A DNA stretch of 64,000 nucleotides from Diplonema japonicum (taxonomy: Eukaryota; Euglenozoa; Diplonemea; Diplonemida; Diplonemidae), in NCBI GenBank assembly GCA_964019335.1, contig OZ025667.1, forward strand, positions 542,501 through 606,500, read 5' to 3'. The position numbers were made by a program, and so were the translations under genes. Under the pieces are notes generated by a model. It made no database searches. It saw only the letters and a program-made list of their open reading frames with translations, and had not been told where the DNA came from. Position 1 is the first letter of the stretch, and every line of letters starts with the position of its first letter. Positions 30,344 to 40,103 of this stretch are shown one piece after another.

Positions 30344-30817
30344 ATGACGTGGGCGTGTGTGCCGCCCCTGCATGGGGGTGGGGCCCTCAGCCTTCAGGAG
30401 TTTCTTTCTATTGACGTGACGTTGGATAACATGAGAAAGGAGGCTGCAGCTATAATGATACAGTCTGCTTACAGAGGGCACCTGGGGAGGAGAGCAGCAG
30501 AAGTACAACGTAGGGCACACGGCATGCCACATTTAAGACACCAGGCCATGAGTGAGAATTCTGTGGCTGATACGAGCACATATGCACATCTTCGACTTTT
30601 GGTTCGCAGAACAGCAGCAGCCATCACCCTTCAACGGTGGTACAGAAGTTTGAAAAGGCAGCGTGTTCCTCGCCGTCAGATTCCCTTTAGGCGCCGTCAG
30701 CTTCCCCAAGGTTTCACCCTTCCAAGGAAAGCCCCTCGCCCCCCACAACTTAAGAAGCCCCGTAGTCATAAGTTTCATCGTCCCATTCCCATGGGCCCCA
30801 GACAGCTCTCCCTTTAA
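30344..30817 (+). CDS. Small IQ-motif protein
   Basis: The ORF has 157 residues from ATG 30344, after a long TCTC-rich tract. Two IQ-like motifs stand out: IMIQSAYRGHLGRRAAE at about 38-54 and ITLQRWYRSLKRQR at about 94-107. The C-terminal third is very rich in Arg, Pro and Gln (RVPRRQIPFRRRQLPQ). It would be expected to bind calmodulin. The frame ends at TAA 30815-30817, about 50 bp before reverse-transcriptase sequence begins, so the gene may have been cut short by that insertion; the native C-terminus is therefore uncertain. Confidence 0.6.
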   Translation: MTWACVPPLHGGGALSLQEFLSIDVTLDNMRKEAAAIMIQSAYRGHLGRRAAEVQRRAHGMPHLRHQAMSENSVADTSTYAHLRLLVRRTAAAITLQRWYRSLKRQRVPRRQIPFRRRQLPQGFTLPRKAPRPPQLKKPRSHKFHRPIPMGPRQLSL

Positions 30818-30867
30818 AGGGAGAGGAATCCCATCGTTTGTGAAAAACATTCTTTTTTTTTTTCGGA

Positions 30868-32986
30868 CACGCTACTGCTGGAACTGACGACGCAGCTCGA
30901 AGAAGCTCTGCTATCGGGAACGCCGATGCACGGGCTCGCGCTAGACTTTGTCAAGTGCTTCGACCGAATCCTGCGGGAAGTGGCGCTCGGGCTAATGGGG
31001 GACCTGGGACTGCATCAGAACATACTGCGCCCTCTGGAGACGATGTACGAATCCCTCAGACGGAGGTTCAAGTACCCGACAGGGGTGGGTGACGAATTTG
31101 CTACGTCGAACGGCATCCTGCAGGGGTGCCCGATCTCGGTGGTGATGGTGAACGCGCTGGTAGGGGTGATGGTGAAGGCCATCATGGCGGAGGTGCCCGG
31201 CGCTGATTCCCTGTCATACGCGGACGACGTCTACTTGATAGCAGCTCTGCTCAGCGCCCTGGAGAAGGCGGCAGCGGGGGTGTGCGAGTTCTCTCTGCTG
31301 ACAGGGATGAACCTCAACCTGAGGAAGACAGACCTGTTCACAACGGCAGAACACGGAACGGTGAAGTGCGGACGTGAGGTGCTCACGGCCAAAAAGGAGA
31401 TCAACGTCCTGGGAGTCCGGGTATGTATGGACGGCGAGCACAGGGCGAAGCCCCTTGAGGCGATGGGACGCGCTTGCGGGAGACTGGCCGCCATGCCGCT
31501 GGGGTTCACACAGAAGGCGAGGATCCTCACCAGCTCCATTCTCCCCTCCTGCCTCTACGGTGTTGCCTATGCACCCCCCTCGAAAATGGATGCGGGTACA
31601 ATCCGAGCGAGTGTTGCGACGTGCCTCTGGGGACCGAAGTTCAAGATGCGCTCGCCGTGTGCTGTTGCGAACGTCTTGCTGCCAGGGCACACGACGGACC
31701 CGCTGGTGGTGACACTTTACCGACTGCTGTGCACAGTGGTGAAGGTAGGCGGGTCGGATACGGAGCTGTGGGACCGGATGGGGAGGTGTGCCGCCCTGTA
31801 CCGGGAGTGCGATATTGAAGCCCTGGGGCCAGTGGGGACCCTGATGAGAAGATGGCTGCCGGCGATCGGGAAAGGCTGGAATTTCGTGGTGGGGCTGGGT
31901 GCCATGCCGGAACGCGAGCGCAAGCACGAGATCCGGCGGGTGGCGAGGGCCATGACGGCAGCCGAGCTAGCAGACGGGAGGGACTCCTACGACGGCATGC
32001 CGGAGGGAGCCGACCCGGACACGAACGTGTGGTGGAGGTCACTCTCGGGCAACCCAGTGGCGGCGTACCGACTGAGGAGGCTGATTGCAGGAGCGGTGTT
32101 TGCGGTCTACCCGGGAGCGCGGGGCGTGGCGCAGGAACCGAACAACCCGCTGCAGCACCTCTGCGACGTGTGTGAGGAACGGTTCGGCAGCTACACGGAG
32201 GTGCTGGAGCACGCCCTCTGGCGATGCGAGCCGGGTGTCGCGGTGCGGAGCAAGGTGGAGTACGCGAACCTGGACCCGGCAGCTATGCCGAAGGCGACGA
32301 GGCTCCATGGGGTGGTGCCCAGAGGCTGCCAAGACAAGCCAAGGGCCTTACTGGTGCAGAAGTACCTGCTGGAGGTAGTCACGCGGAGGGATGCAGCGGT
32401 GGAAGCGAACCGCGCACTGCAGACACAAGCTTACCCGTGGCGGGCGGTCGTGACGGGGAGGGCGCACCCGACGCCGACGGTGTCTGAACTACGAAGGCTG
32501 GGGGCGTCAGGAACAGTGATGGACAAGCTGCTGAGGCCGGTGCTGAGGTGGTTGGGAGGCCTGCTGTGGGATGACGCGCCTGGTCGGCACACGGCGGTGA
32601 CGACGTTAGAGCTGGCCCTCGACTTCGAGCGGGAGATGGAGCTGCCGCTGGACGACGGCGGGGAAGTGGGCAAGGTGGAGGACCTGGGCGTCAAGGCAAG
32701 GAGGCTACGGTATGTGCTGAGACGAGTCCAGGACCTGTACCACGCTGATGGCAGAGGGGTAGCGTTCCCAGCGGCGCGAGTGGAGCGCGTCAACTCCCTA
32801 CGCTGTATCGGAGGACCGACCACACACGGGTATGACAGGAGGCCAGTACTCCCGGAACGAACCATGAGTAGCATCGAAGGCTTGCGGGACAGGTACCTGT
32901 CGCAGACACCGACAAGGCTGCCCCGCAGCATGACCACCGCAGTAGGAACCCGCCAGAGCCCCCAGAACGGGGACAACGGGGACTAA
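30868..32986 (+). mobile_element. 5'-truncated non-LTR retrotransposon reverse transcriptase
   Basis: An open frame from about 30868 (first ATG 30926) to TAA 32984-32986 encodes at least 686 residues. It begins inside the RT domain: LALDFVKCFDRILRE is motif A, SNGILQGCPISVVMVNAL is motif B, and SLSYADDVYLI is motif C with YADD at 31217-31228. LNLRKTDLF follows as motif D. A CCHC finger, CDVCEERFGSYTEVLEH then ALWRC, lies near residue 420 and is typical of non-LTR elements; I see no clear endonuclease motif after it. The N-terminal RT motifs and any 5' ORF are absent, as expected after incomplete target-primed reverse transcription. The codon composition is unusually GC-rich compared with neighbours. 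No target-site duplication was found by eye. Confidence 0.85.
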
Positions 32987-33118
32987 GCGCAGCGCGGCCG
33001 GTGAGCGCAAAAACGCATACCTTAAAAGAATAGTTTTTTTTTTTTGTTTGAAATTGAATAAGAATAATATAGAGGAGAAGAAAAAAAAACCCACACACAG
33101 TTGTATCTTTAATACAAA

Positions 33119-34127
33119 ATGCCGTTCGTCAAGGTTCAGAAGAACAACTCGTACTTCAAGTGCTACCAGGTGAAGTACAGGCGCCGACGTGAGGGAAAGA
33201 CCGACTACCGTCAGCGCCGTATCTTGATCACGCAAGACAAGAACAAGTACCAGACCCCCAAGTACCGTTTGATCTGCCGTATCACGAACCGTGATGTGAT
33301 CTGCCAGGTTGCCTCGGCTGAGCTCAAGGGCGACAGGATCCACGCCTCCGCCTACGCCCACCAGCTGAAGGACTTCGGTCTTACCGTTGGTTTCTCCAAC
33401 TACAGCGCTGCCTACGCCACCGGGCTCCTCCTCGCCCGCCGTATCCTCACCCTCAAGGGCCTCGACAAGAAGTACCCTGTATGTGAAGAAATTAAAAAAA
33501 GAAGAACCACAACCACAACCACAACCACAACCACAACCACAACCACAACCACAACCACAACCACAACCACAGGGTATCGATGAGGTGACCGGTGACAACT
33601 TCGAGATCAAGGAGGACGAGAACCAGCGCCCGTTCAAGGCCCTTCTCGACATCGGTCTTGTGAAGCCCACCGTGGGTAACAAGGTGTTCGCTTGCCTGAA
33701 GGGTGCCGTGGACGGTGGCCTCTTGGTGCCCCACAGCGACAAGCGTTTCCCCGGGTACAGCGGTGGTGAGCTTGACGCTGAGATGCACCGCTCGCGCATC
33801 CTCGGTCAGCACGTGGCTGAGTGGATGGACGAGATGGAGGAGGAGGACAACGAGAAGTTCCAGAAGCACTTCAGCCAGTACCTCGCCAACGACGTGTCCT
33901 CGGACTCCATTGAGGAGATGTACCTCTCTGTGCACAAGAAGATCAGGGAGAACCCCAAGGCCGTGGACCCCGCCAAGGCGGCCGCCCAGCGCAAGAAGGA
34001 CGCGAAGAAGCCCCGCTCCTACAGGCTCAAGGCCAACACCCGCTACACCCGCCAGCAGCGCCAGCACAGGGCCAACCAGAAGATCAACAAGATCAGGCGT
34101 GGTCTGGGTCTTGAGGACCGTCAGTAG
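33119..34127 (+). CDS. RPL5: 60S ribosomal protein L5 (uL18), copy 1
   Basis: Exons 33119-33478 and 33573-34127 encode 304 residues. Family landmarks are [18 protein letters not shown], the [14 protein letters not shown] strand, [19 protein letters not shown], then [32 protein letters not shown] and [18 protein letters not shown]5 carries 5S rRNA into the 60S subunit with RPL11. The 94-nt phase-0 intron starts GTATGTGAAG and has 11 CCACAA-type hexamers ending CCACAG; retaining it yields a frameshifted Thr run and an early TGA. The coding sequence is nearly identical to the three copies at 44170, 45597 and 46778, but 5' and 3' flanks are unrelated. It lies downstream of the retroelement. Confidence 0.97.
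33507..33572. repeat. CCACAA hexamer array in RPL5 copy 1 intron (11 units)
   Basis: Ten CCACAA units plus a terminal CCACAG form the 3' two-thirds of the intron. The other RPL5 copies have 9 units (44558-44611), 7 units (45985-46026) and 7 units (47166-47207). Confidence 0.95.
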
Positions 34128-34206
34128 ATCAACTGAGTCGACATTTTGCATTTCAATCGCATCACAACTTCTTCAGACACTTTACTTTAGGTGAAACAAA
34201 CACAAA

Positions 34207-35991
34207 ATGGCTTCCATCAAGGCACCTGTGGCTGGCGAAGTGCACTGGGTCTGCAAGGTGGGTGATGTGATACGGAAGGGATCCCCTGTTGCCGTACTCT
34301 CCGTGATGAAGATGGAGGTACGTGTTGAGGCGAAGGAGAACTACAGTGTTAACATGGTGAAGTGCAAGGTAGGCGATATTGTGAAGGAGAGGACTGAGTT
34401 GGCTCGGGTATCTGTTGTAGAAGGAGTACCGGCACAAACAACTATGAAACAGGAGATGCCCTTCAAGGATAGAATTGAGCGCTTGAAAGCAAGGAGAGTA
34501 AAAGTGAAGGAAATGGGAGGTACGAAAAGAGTACTTAAGCAAAAGGAAAAGGGCAAGCTCAACGCACGGGACAGAATCGAGCTGTTTGCCGACAAAGGAA
34601 GCTTCAGGGAGGTGGGCAGTGCAGCCGGGAGCATCACACACAGTGTCCCGACAAAAGCGAATTCTGAGAAAGCGGTGGCAAAAGATGAGAAGACATTCAT
34701 CCCGGCTAACTTCCTGATGGGTGTCGCGAAGTTAGACTCGAGACCTGTCGTTCTGGGTGTCGACGACTTCACAATCAACGCGTCGCATTCAGGCGCAGGT
34801 GGCATCATGCTGATGAGGAAGTACATGGTGGCGGACAGGCTAGCGCAGCAGTATAAGATACCAATGATACGTGTGCTTGACGGTGCCAGCGGGGGTGGCA
34901 GCGTGAAGGCTGTTCTATCTATCGGACATTCCTACATCCCTATGGTGCCTGGCTGTAACGAAATGTTGCAGCTGGTCCAGACGGTGCCTGTCGTATCGGT
35001 GTGTGCAGGGCCTGTTATTGGTTTGGCTGCAGTCAAACTCTCTGCTTCACACTTAAGAGTGTTTGTGTCGAAGATAGCCTCAGTTGCTGTGGCAGGCACT
35101 GCAGTCGTGGAGGCCATCACCGGTGAGCCCATCACCATGGATGCCCTTGGGGGTGAGGGTGTGGTCGTGCAGTCAGGAGCTGTCGACGTCATCGTGCAAA
35201 GCGAGCAAGAGGCTGCCGCCACAGTCACACGGTTCTTATCCTATTTGCCGTCTTCAAAACACCACCCGCCGCAGAACATTGCCCCTCGTGCCCCTGCACT
35301 CTCCCCCACTACTCTGGACACCCTCATTGCAGAGGACCCCCGAGCTTCCTACAGTATCGAGACTATTCTAGGTGCCATCCTTGATGAAGACTCTGCATTT
35401 GAGATCAGCTCGTTCTACGCTCGCGAGGTGATGACCATCCTGGGTAGGGTGGACGGGGTGACCGTGGGTGTTGTGTTTGCTGGCAACCCCTCCTACGAGG
35501 GGGGCGTGCTCACGGCGAAGGCGTCCAAAAAGCTCGTTAGGTTCATCAACCTGTGTGAGACCTTCAACTTGAAGATGATCATGCTGGTAGACATGCCTGG
35601 GATATCCGCAGGCCCTAGCAGCGAGAGAGAGAACACGTTGGACGCTGCAGTGGAGCTAGCGGGCAGGCTGTACGGGCTGAAGGTACCGTCTTTTGCAGTT
35701 ATCTTGCGAAGGTGCTTTGGTGTGGGTGGTGCCATGTTCCACGATGCACCGGGGACTGAAAGGGTGGCGTGGGTCTCGGCCGATTGGGGATCGCTTCCAA
35801 CGGCAGGTGGACGCAAGGCTGCGAAGCAAGAGCAAGGCATGGCGGCTCTCATTGATTGGAAAGAACTGATGGATCCTGTCAGGACCGCAGAAGTGTTTGG
35901 GATCGAAGACATGATACTGCCAAGCAAGACACCTGCTTTGCTGAGGGAGTGGGTGCAGCTGTCCGGGCATGCTGGTGCTGCGAAGCTGTGA
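34207..35991 (+). CDS. Biotinyl-carrier domain fused to acyl-CoA carboxyltransferase
   Basis: The protein has 594 residues. Residues 1-75 are a biotinyl/lipoyl domain with VLSVMKMEVRVEA; Lys35 in VMKM is the expected biotinylation site. From about residue 85 the protein follows the carboxyltransferase (PCCB/MCCB/AccD-AccA) fold: LNARDRIELFADKGSF, then GAGGIMLMRKYMVADR, and a second crotonase half with GGVLTAKASKKLVRFINLC, NLKMIMLVDMPGISAG, and FGVGGAMF. In most acyl-CoA carboxylases biotin carrier and biotin carboxylase are on the alpha subunit; here the carrier leads the beta-type CT, and no ATP-grasp domain is visible. It could partner a separate biotin carboxylase, or be a decarboxylase or transcarboxylase component. 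The ATG follows a pyrimidine-rich stretch and an AG. Confidence 0.88.
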   Translation: MASIKAPVAGEVHWVCKVGDVIRKGSPVAVLSVMKMEVRVEAKENYSVNMVKCKVGDIVKERTELARVSVVEGVPAQTTMKQEMPFKDRIERLKARRVKVKEMGGTKRVLKQKEKGKLNARDRIELFADKGSFREVGSAAGSITHSVPTKANSEKAVAKDEKTFIPANFLMGVAKLDSRPVVLGVDDFTINASHSGAGGIMLMRKYMVADRLAQQYKIPMIRVLDGASGGGSVKAVLSIGHSYIPMVPGCNEMLQLVQTVPVVSVCAGPVIGLAAVKLSASHLRVFVSKIASVAVAGTAVVEAITGEPITMDALGGEGVVVQSGAVDVIVQSEQEAAATVTRFLSYLPSSKHHPPQNIAPRAPALSPTTLDTLIAEDPRASYSIETILGAILDEDSAFEISSFYAREVMTILGRVDGVTVGVVFAGNPSYEGGVLTAKASKKLVRFINLCETFNLKMIMLVDMPGISAGPSSERENTLDAAVELAGRLYGLKVPSFAVILRRCFGVGGAMFHDAPGTERVAWVSADWGSLPTAGGRKAAKQEQGMAALIDWKELMDPVRTAEVFGIEDMILPSKTPALLREWVQLSGHAGAAKL

Positions 35992-36090
35992 ACTAACGTT
36001 GTTTTCCCGCGATCGACACACACCAGTGTCCATCCGGTAGTTGTTTAGAAAAGGGGAAAAAAAAAAAAAAAACCCATTGTTTCATCCAGG

Positions 36091-36320
36091 GTGGGATTTG
36101 CCCCTAAACATCACCTTTATTACAAGTGCTCACCATGGTGGGCGATACTCGTTATGCATTTACCTGCACCTATCCTCTCCAAGTGTCTGTGATTTCCCTT
36201 ACGTTGTACACATTCTTTGGCTCTCTTGGGTAGTCGGTGGTAAGGCCGCCGACCAAAGGACAGGCACTTTCTGAAGTTATTTTCTCCATTCCCGCTTGCT
36301 GAATGACTCATCCTTTCCTT
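36091..36320 (+). ncRNA. Possible structured RNA, unidentified
   Basis: No coding frame fits. A 31-nt block at 36091-36121, starting GTGGGATTTGCCCC, recurs with 27 of 31 identities at 63330-63360. Downstream, two strong hairpins are visible: GCTCACC/GGTGGGC at 36128-36143 and an 8-bp stem at 36233-36253 closing on TAAGG. It lies between the carboxyltransferase and the CAP-domain genes. I cannot assign it to a known RNA class; the shared block could equally be a dispersed repeat. Confidence 0.25.
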
Positions 36321-36376
36321 TTTTTTTTATAAAGGGAAAAATAAAACTATCACAGGTTTAGCCAACACAACAAACA

Positions 36377-38413
36377 ATGAAGCACATGCTCACTTTGGCC
36401 GCCTCGGTGGCCCTGGTTGCGGGTGATCCTTACCTCATCAACGACTTTGAAAGGAACGTCATTCTCACCGAGCACAACAACATGAGGACAAAGTGGGGTG
36501 CGTGCCCATTGGAGTGGGATGAGAGTCTCGTACAAAAGAACAGTGTGTTCATGACCGCGTGCGTACGGGGGAGGACTGTATCGGGGCAGTCGATTGCCGA
36601 CACCACGTACTCTGTAAAACCGAGCGTCTTCGATCTTGTCAACGTTTGGGTTCAGGAGGAACCGCATTACAAGGTACTCCAAAAGCCTCTCTACGGGGCG
36701 CACTTCAACTCGAAGGGGTTCACCCAGATGATTTGGAAGTCGTCCATGAAGATCGGATGCGCCATGTGCCACAAGCCTCAGTCCAAGACAGCATACCTGG
36801 AGTGTTTTTACGAGGAAAAGGGAAACAGGCAGGAGTGGGGGACCGATGAGACGTTCGAAAACAGGCTCGGGAATGAGGGCGACCAGGGGAAGAACTGCCC
36901 TACGCCCGTTGTCGCTTCGGGTATCAGCAACCCTGTCGTTGTGGACCCTTGCCTCGCTGGCCCCAACGGGACCCCGTGCACTGCGCAGGGGGTGCCGGGC
37001 CAGTGCTACGGAAATGTCTGCCACATTTCGAAAGCTTTATCTGGGTGCCAGGCCCATGGTACTAAGTCTGCCTGCTCTGCAGACACCGCTTGTGACTGGC
37101 AAACCAACCAGCCTTCCTTCTGTGACAAGACTGGGTGCCCTGGTGTCAACTGCGCCACCCTCTCTCCGGAAATGAAGAACGAAGGGCTCTCGTGCCCGGA
37201 CTGCGTGATCCACGACGGCCACATGCTCTGCGGCAGCGTCGCCGTGGCCCCCACAACTGGGCTCTGCCAGTCCAAGAGTGACCCTGTGTTCATCCCGCCC
37301 CACATGTGGGAGCCCCCTGCAGGGTTCTGGAATGATGCCATCGCCACGATCAACAGCGAGCGTGCGTCGCGTGGCCAGTGCTCCCTTAAGTGGGACGGAG
37401 ACCTCTCGAGGGAGTGCAAGAACGACGCCCTCGTGGCAGAGAAGTGTGTCTTCGACAAATCTGGTCCCATTGCCGACTACTCCACTGAGACCTGGTACAC
37501 CGTCCCGTTCAACTTCAACGTGCAGACGGAAGTTGTCAACTTCCTCGCTGAGTACGGTGGTGGTCCTACCAACCTGAACCCTGTGAGCCAGGCCATCGCG
37601 ATGCTTGCCGATGACGCGGAGAAGGTTGCCTGCTGCATCTGCAACAGGGAGATTGTGGGACAGTCCGTCATCTCGATCATGACGTGCAAGGTCCGCAAGG
37701 CAGGCGGTGTAGCACCTGTTGAGACTGACATTGTTAGCGACATTGGCTCCACGCAGCAGGTGTGCGCAGGGGACGTGTGCCGTGCAAGCGTGACGCACGA
37801 CGGCAAGCAGCTGGCGCCCGTCGCCATCGCTTCCTCGGACCTTGTGAAGACACACCAGATGGCGATGGACATCGGGCACGTGAAGGACTTCGCGCACGTG
37901 GTGATGGGTGGTGCTCCCGATGGGCACATCTTTAGGGTGAAGGATGATGCTCTGGTGTCGGGTGAAGACCTGACCTTCGACTGCCCGTCGTCATGCTCGA
38001 AGGAATGCGAGGTGTACGTGGTGGCGTACCACTGCCCGTCGTGCCCGAAGTCGATGAAGAACAAGGTGGTGGCAGATGCCCTGTCGAACGGGTGGGAGAT
38101 GTCATCGTGCGCACCTGAGCTGTACGTTACTGGTGATGACCGTCCCCAGCCGATGGTCTCCATGCGCAAGGTGCTCCAGCCGGGACAGCAGCACACCTTC
38201 TCCTCCTCCGGTGACGTTACCAACATGTTCGTCATGTCTTTCAACAGGGACGTTGCCGACTGTACGGTCTTGAAAAGTGCGGACTGTGAAGCTACTGACG
38301 GCTGCACCATGCACAACACCCAATGCGTGGCCGAGGAGTGGTGCCCTAAGAGGTTCTCGAGGGGCCCCTTCCAGGCCCGCTCTGGTCCTGGCTGCTCCGC
38401 CGCTTGCATTTAA
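36377..38413 (+). CDS. Secreted protein with two CAP/SCP domains and cysteine-rich modules
   Basis: The protein has 678 residues. A signal peptide, MKHMLTLAASVALVAG, precedes a CAP domain at about 20-155 (ILTEHNNMRTKWGACPLEWD, FTQMIWKSSMKIGC). A Cys-rich module at about 195-300 (QCYGNVC, SACSADTACDWQ, NCATLS, CPDCVIHDGHMLC) follows, then a second, degenerate CAP domain at about 315-455 (AIATINSERASRGQCSLKWD). The C-terminal part has a Cys-rich beta domain (DCPSSCSKECEVYVVAYHC, VTGDDRPQPM) and a tail ending GPGCSAACI. No membrane anchor is visible. It would act outside the cell or on the surface. The Cys-rich modules and tail are shared with the paralogue at 40104, including a 300-bp identical block. 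Confidence 0.88.
   Translation: MKHMLTLAASVALVAGDPYLINDFERNVILTEHNNMRTKWGACPLEWDESLVQKNSVFMTACVRGRTVSGQSIADTTYSVKPSVFDLVNVWVQEEPHYKVLQKPLYGAHFNSKGFTQMIWKSSMKIGCAMCHKPQSKTAYLECFYEEKGNRQEWGTDETFENRLGNEGDQGKNCPTPVVASGISNPVVVDPCLAGPNGTPCTAQGVPGQCYGNVCHISKALSGCQAHGTKSACSADTACDWQTNQPSFCDKTGCPGVNCATLSPEMKNEGLSCPDCVIHDGHMLCGSVAVAPTTGLCQSKSDPVFIPPHMWEPPAGFWNDAIATINSERASRGQCSLKWDGDLSRECKNDALVAEKCVFDKSGPIADYSTETWYTVPFNFNVQTEVVNFLAEYGGGPTNLNPVSQAIAMLADDAEKVACCICNREIVGQSVISIMTCKVRKAGGVAPVETDIVSDIGSTQQVCAGDVCRASVTHDGKQLAPVAIASSDLVKTHQMAMDIGHVKDFAHVVMGGAPDGHIFRVKDDALVSGEDLTFDCPSSCSKECEVYVVAYHCPSCPKSMKNKVVADALSNGWEMSSCAPELYVTGDDRPQPMVSMRKVLQPGQQHTFSSSGDVTNMFVMSFNRDVADCTVLKSADCEATDGCTMHNTQCVAEEWCPKRFSRGPFQARSGPGCSAACI
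37944..38243 (+). repeat. 300-bp block identical to 40672-40971
   Basis: This stretch inside the CAP-domain gene is identical base for base to 40672-40971 in the neighbouring paralogue. Sequence on both sides diverges at once. The pattern fits a recent gene-conversion tract. Confidence 0.95.
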
Positions 38414-38591
38414 GTGGCTAATCAAATAATTGGTGGAGAGAAAAAAGAAACTGGCTGGATAAAAAATAAAATAAAAATAAAGAAGGGTAAGGGAGAAGAT
38501 GAAATGGGGGACAAAAAGAAAAGAACAAGAAGAAAAAAAACAAATATTCAACGTGCAGTCGTGCCTCATTTCCATTGAAAAAAAAAGAAAC

Positions 38592-38622
<31 letters not shown>

Positions 38623-40103
38623 AAATAGAGAAGGAAAATAAGAAGAGTTAAAGAGCTATAGGTGGGACGGTATTAATAAGGGAAATCAAGGGAGGGGCAA
38701 ATTAAAGGTGAGGTGCGGGGGGGGAAATGAAAGAGTGGAATTAACTGTTCAAGAGCAGAGGGGTGGCAGAGGATGGGGAGGGAGAAAAAGAAAATGAAGA
38801 ATTTTATTTTCTTCTGCTTTGTTTCCCTTCTCCTTTCTTTTGGTTCTTCTCTTGCTCTTGCGCCATTTCACTCTACTCCCCCCGCCTCCCCTTTTTTTCT
38901 TTAATCCTCTCTTTCCTTTTACTTCCTTTCCCTCCCTACCTTTTCTTATTATTTCTTCCCTTCCCCCTCCCAGTTCTTCTTTTTCCATATGATATGGGAC
39001 TGCATTGGTGTGATGCTAGTGCAGTTTTACTTTCTTTTACCCCCTCCCCTCATTAAGTGCACCCAGAATCTTTTCTTTTTGAATGCTGTTCAACGAACCA
39101 TCTCGGCATGAGATCGACTAAGGAAAAGAAAGAGGAAAAAAAAAAAAAAAAATGGCATTTCAAAAAAAAAAAAAAAAAAAAAGAAGATCATTTAAGGTTA
39201 AGCATTTGAAATCTCTTCCCCCCCCCCCCCCCCTCCCCCTCCCCCTGACTTTTTATTTATTTTATCCCTTTTTTTCTGTCATCCTCACACACAACCCAGA
39301 TATGGAGCTTTCTCTGTGAAGCAGCAATAAAAAAATGATTTTTCCAAGATTTTTTTTTTTTTATCACCGACAAGAGTAGAGGGGGGAAAAAAAATTCATT
39401 TTAATTGTTCACCTCTCCCCCCTTCCCCCTCCCTCTTTTTCTTCTTCTTTTTTTTTTTTTTTGCTAAGTATTTGTCCCCCTCCTTTTTTCTTTTTTCTTT
39501 TTTTTGGTAGCTTTGCGATTTCTTTTTGTTTTTTCTTTTTTTTGTTTTTAAGTTTCCCCTTTCCCAGCTTTCCCTTTGTGCGTGCTGCAATTTACAATTT
39601 TTGTAATTGCGCACTCCTTCTCTTCATAATAGTTATGTGGGTCATTAAGAACAAAAAAAAAGTGAGAATACCTTTCTACCCACTTTTCTTTCTTTTTTTT
39701 TTCCTCCACCTTTTTTTTGTTTTCTTTTTTTTTTTTGAAAAGGAATTTGCCAAAGAACTCCGGGAGAAAGAAAGAAAAAAAAAAACACCCCTCCCCTCCC
39801 CCCCCGAAAGAAGATTAGAAGAACAAAAAAAATACACCTACCCAACCCAAAAAAAAAAGGCAAAAGAATGAGGAGAACGATGGGGAGGTCTTAAAAAAAA
39901 AAAAAAAAAACTGAAAAAGGAGGGGAAAATTTTTTTTCTTCTTTTTTTTTTTTTTTTTTCGCTTTTCTTTTTTATTCCTCTTGCTCATACCCTCAGAACC
40001 TTCCCACCCCTCTATTTTTCTTTTTTGTTTTCCCCCAGCCCAGCCTCATCTTTCCTCCCCCAACTTGACTCCATATTCACTCAATTTACAGTTTTCTAAC
40101 AAC
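38414..40103 (+). other. Long low-complexity spacer
   Basis: About 1.7 kb of purine and pyrimidine runs: poly-A near 38590-38620 and 39140-39180, poly-C near 39210-39240, and many T-runs from 39420 to 39960. Short ORFs are Phe/Lys/Pro strings. A T-rich tract followed by a CCCCCAG near 40038 lies upstream of the next start and could be a splice acceptor. No gene is seen. Confidence 0.75.

Noticed and set aside
33119-33583. RPL5 ORF ending in a Thr run
   Set aside because: It reads through the intron; the GT-AG splice restores the known L5 C-terminal half.
32798-33799. 333-codon minus-strand ORF (CGCGCG repeat) opposite RPL5
   Set aside because: Antisense to RPL5; the Cys-Gly run is the reverse reading of the CCACAA hexamers. 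The same shadow appears opposite the other RPL5 copies.
36233-36253. Strong hairpin considered as a bacterial terminator or attenuator
   Set aside because: The window is clearly eukaryotic; the stem is recorded only as part of a possible RNA.
37037-38409. Two long minus-strand ORFs opposite the CAP gene
   Set aside because: No family match, and the + strand has a signal peptide, CAP motifs and conserved cysteines.
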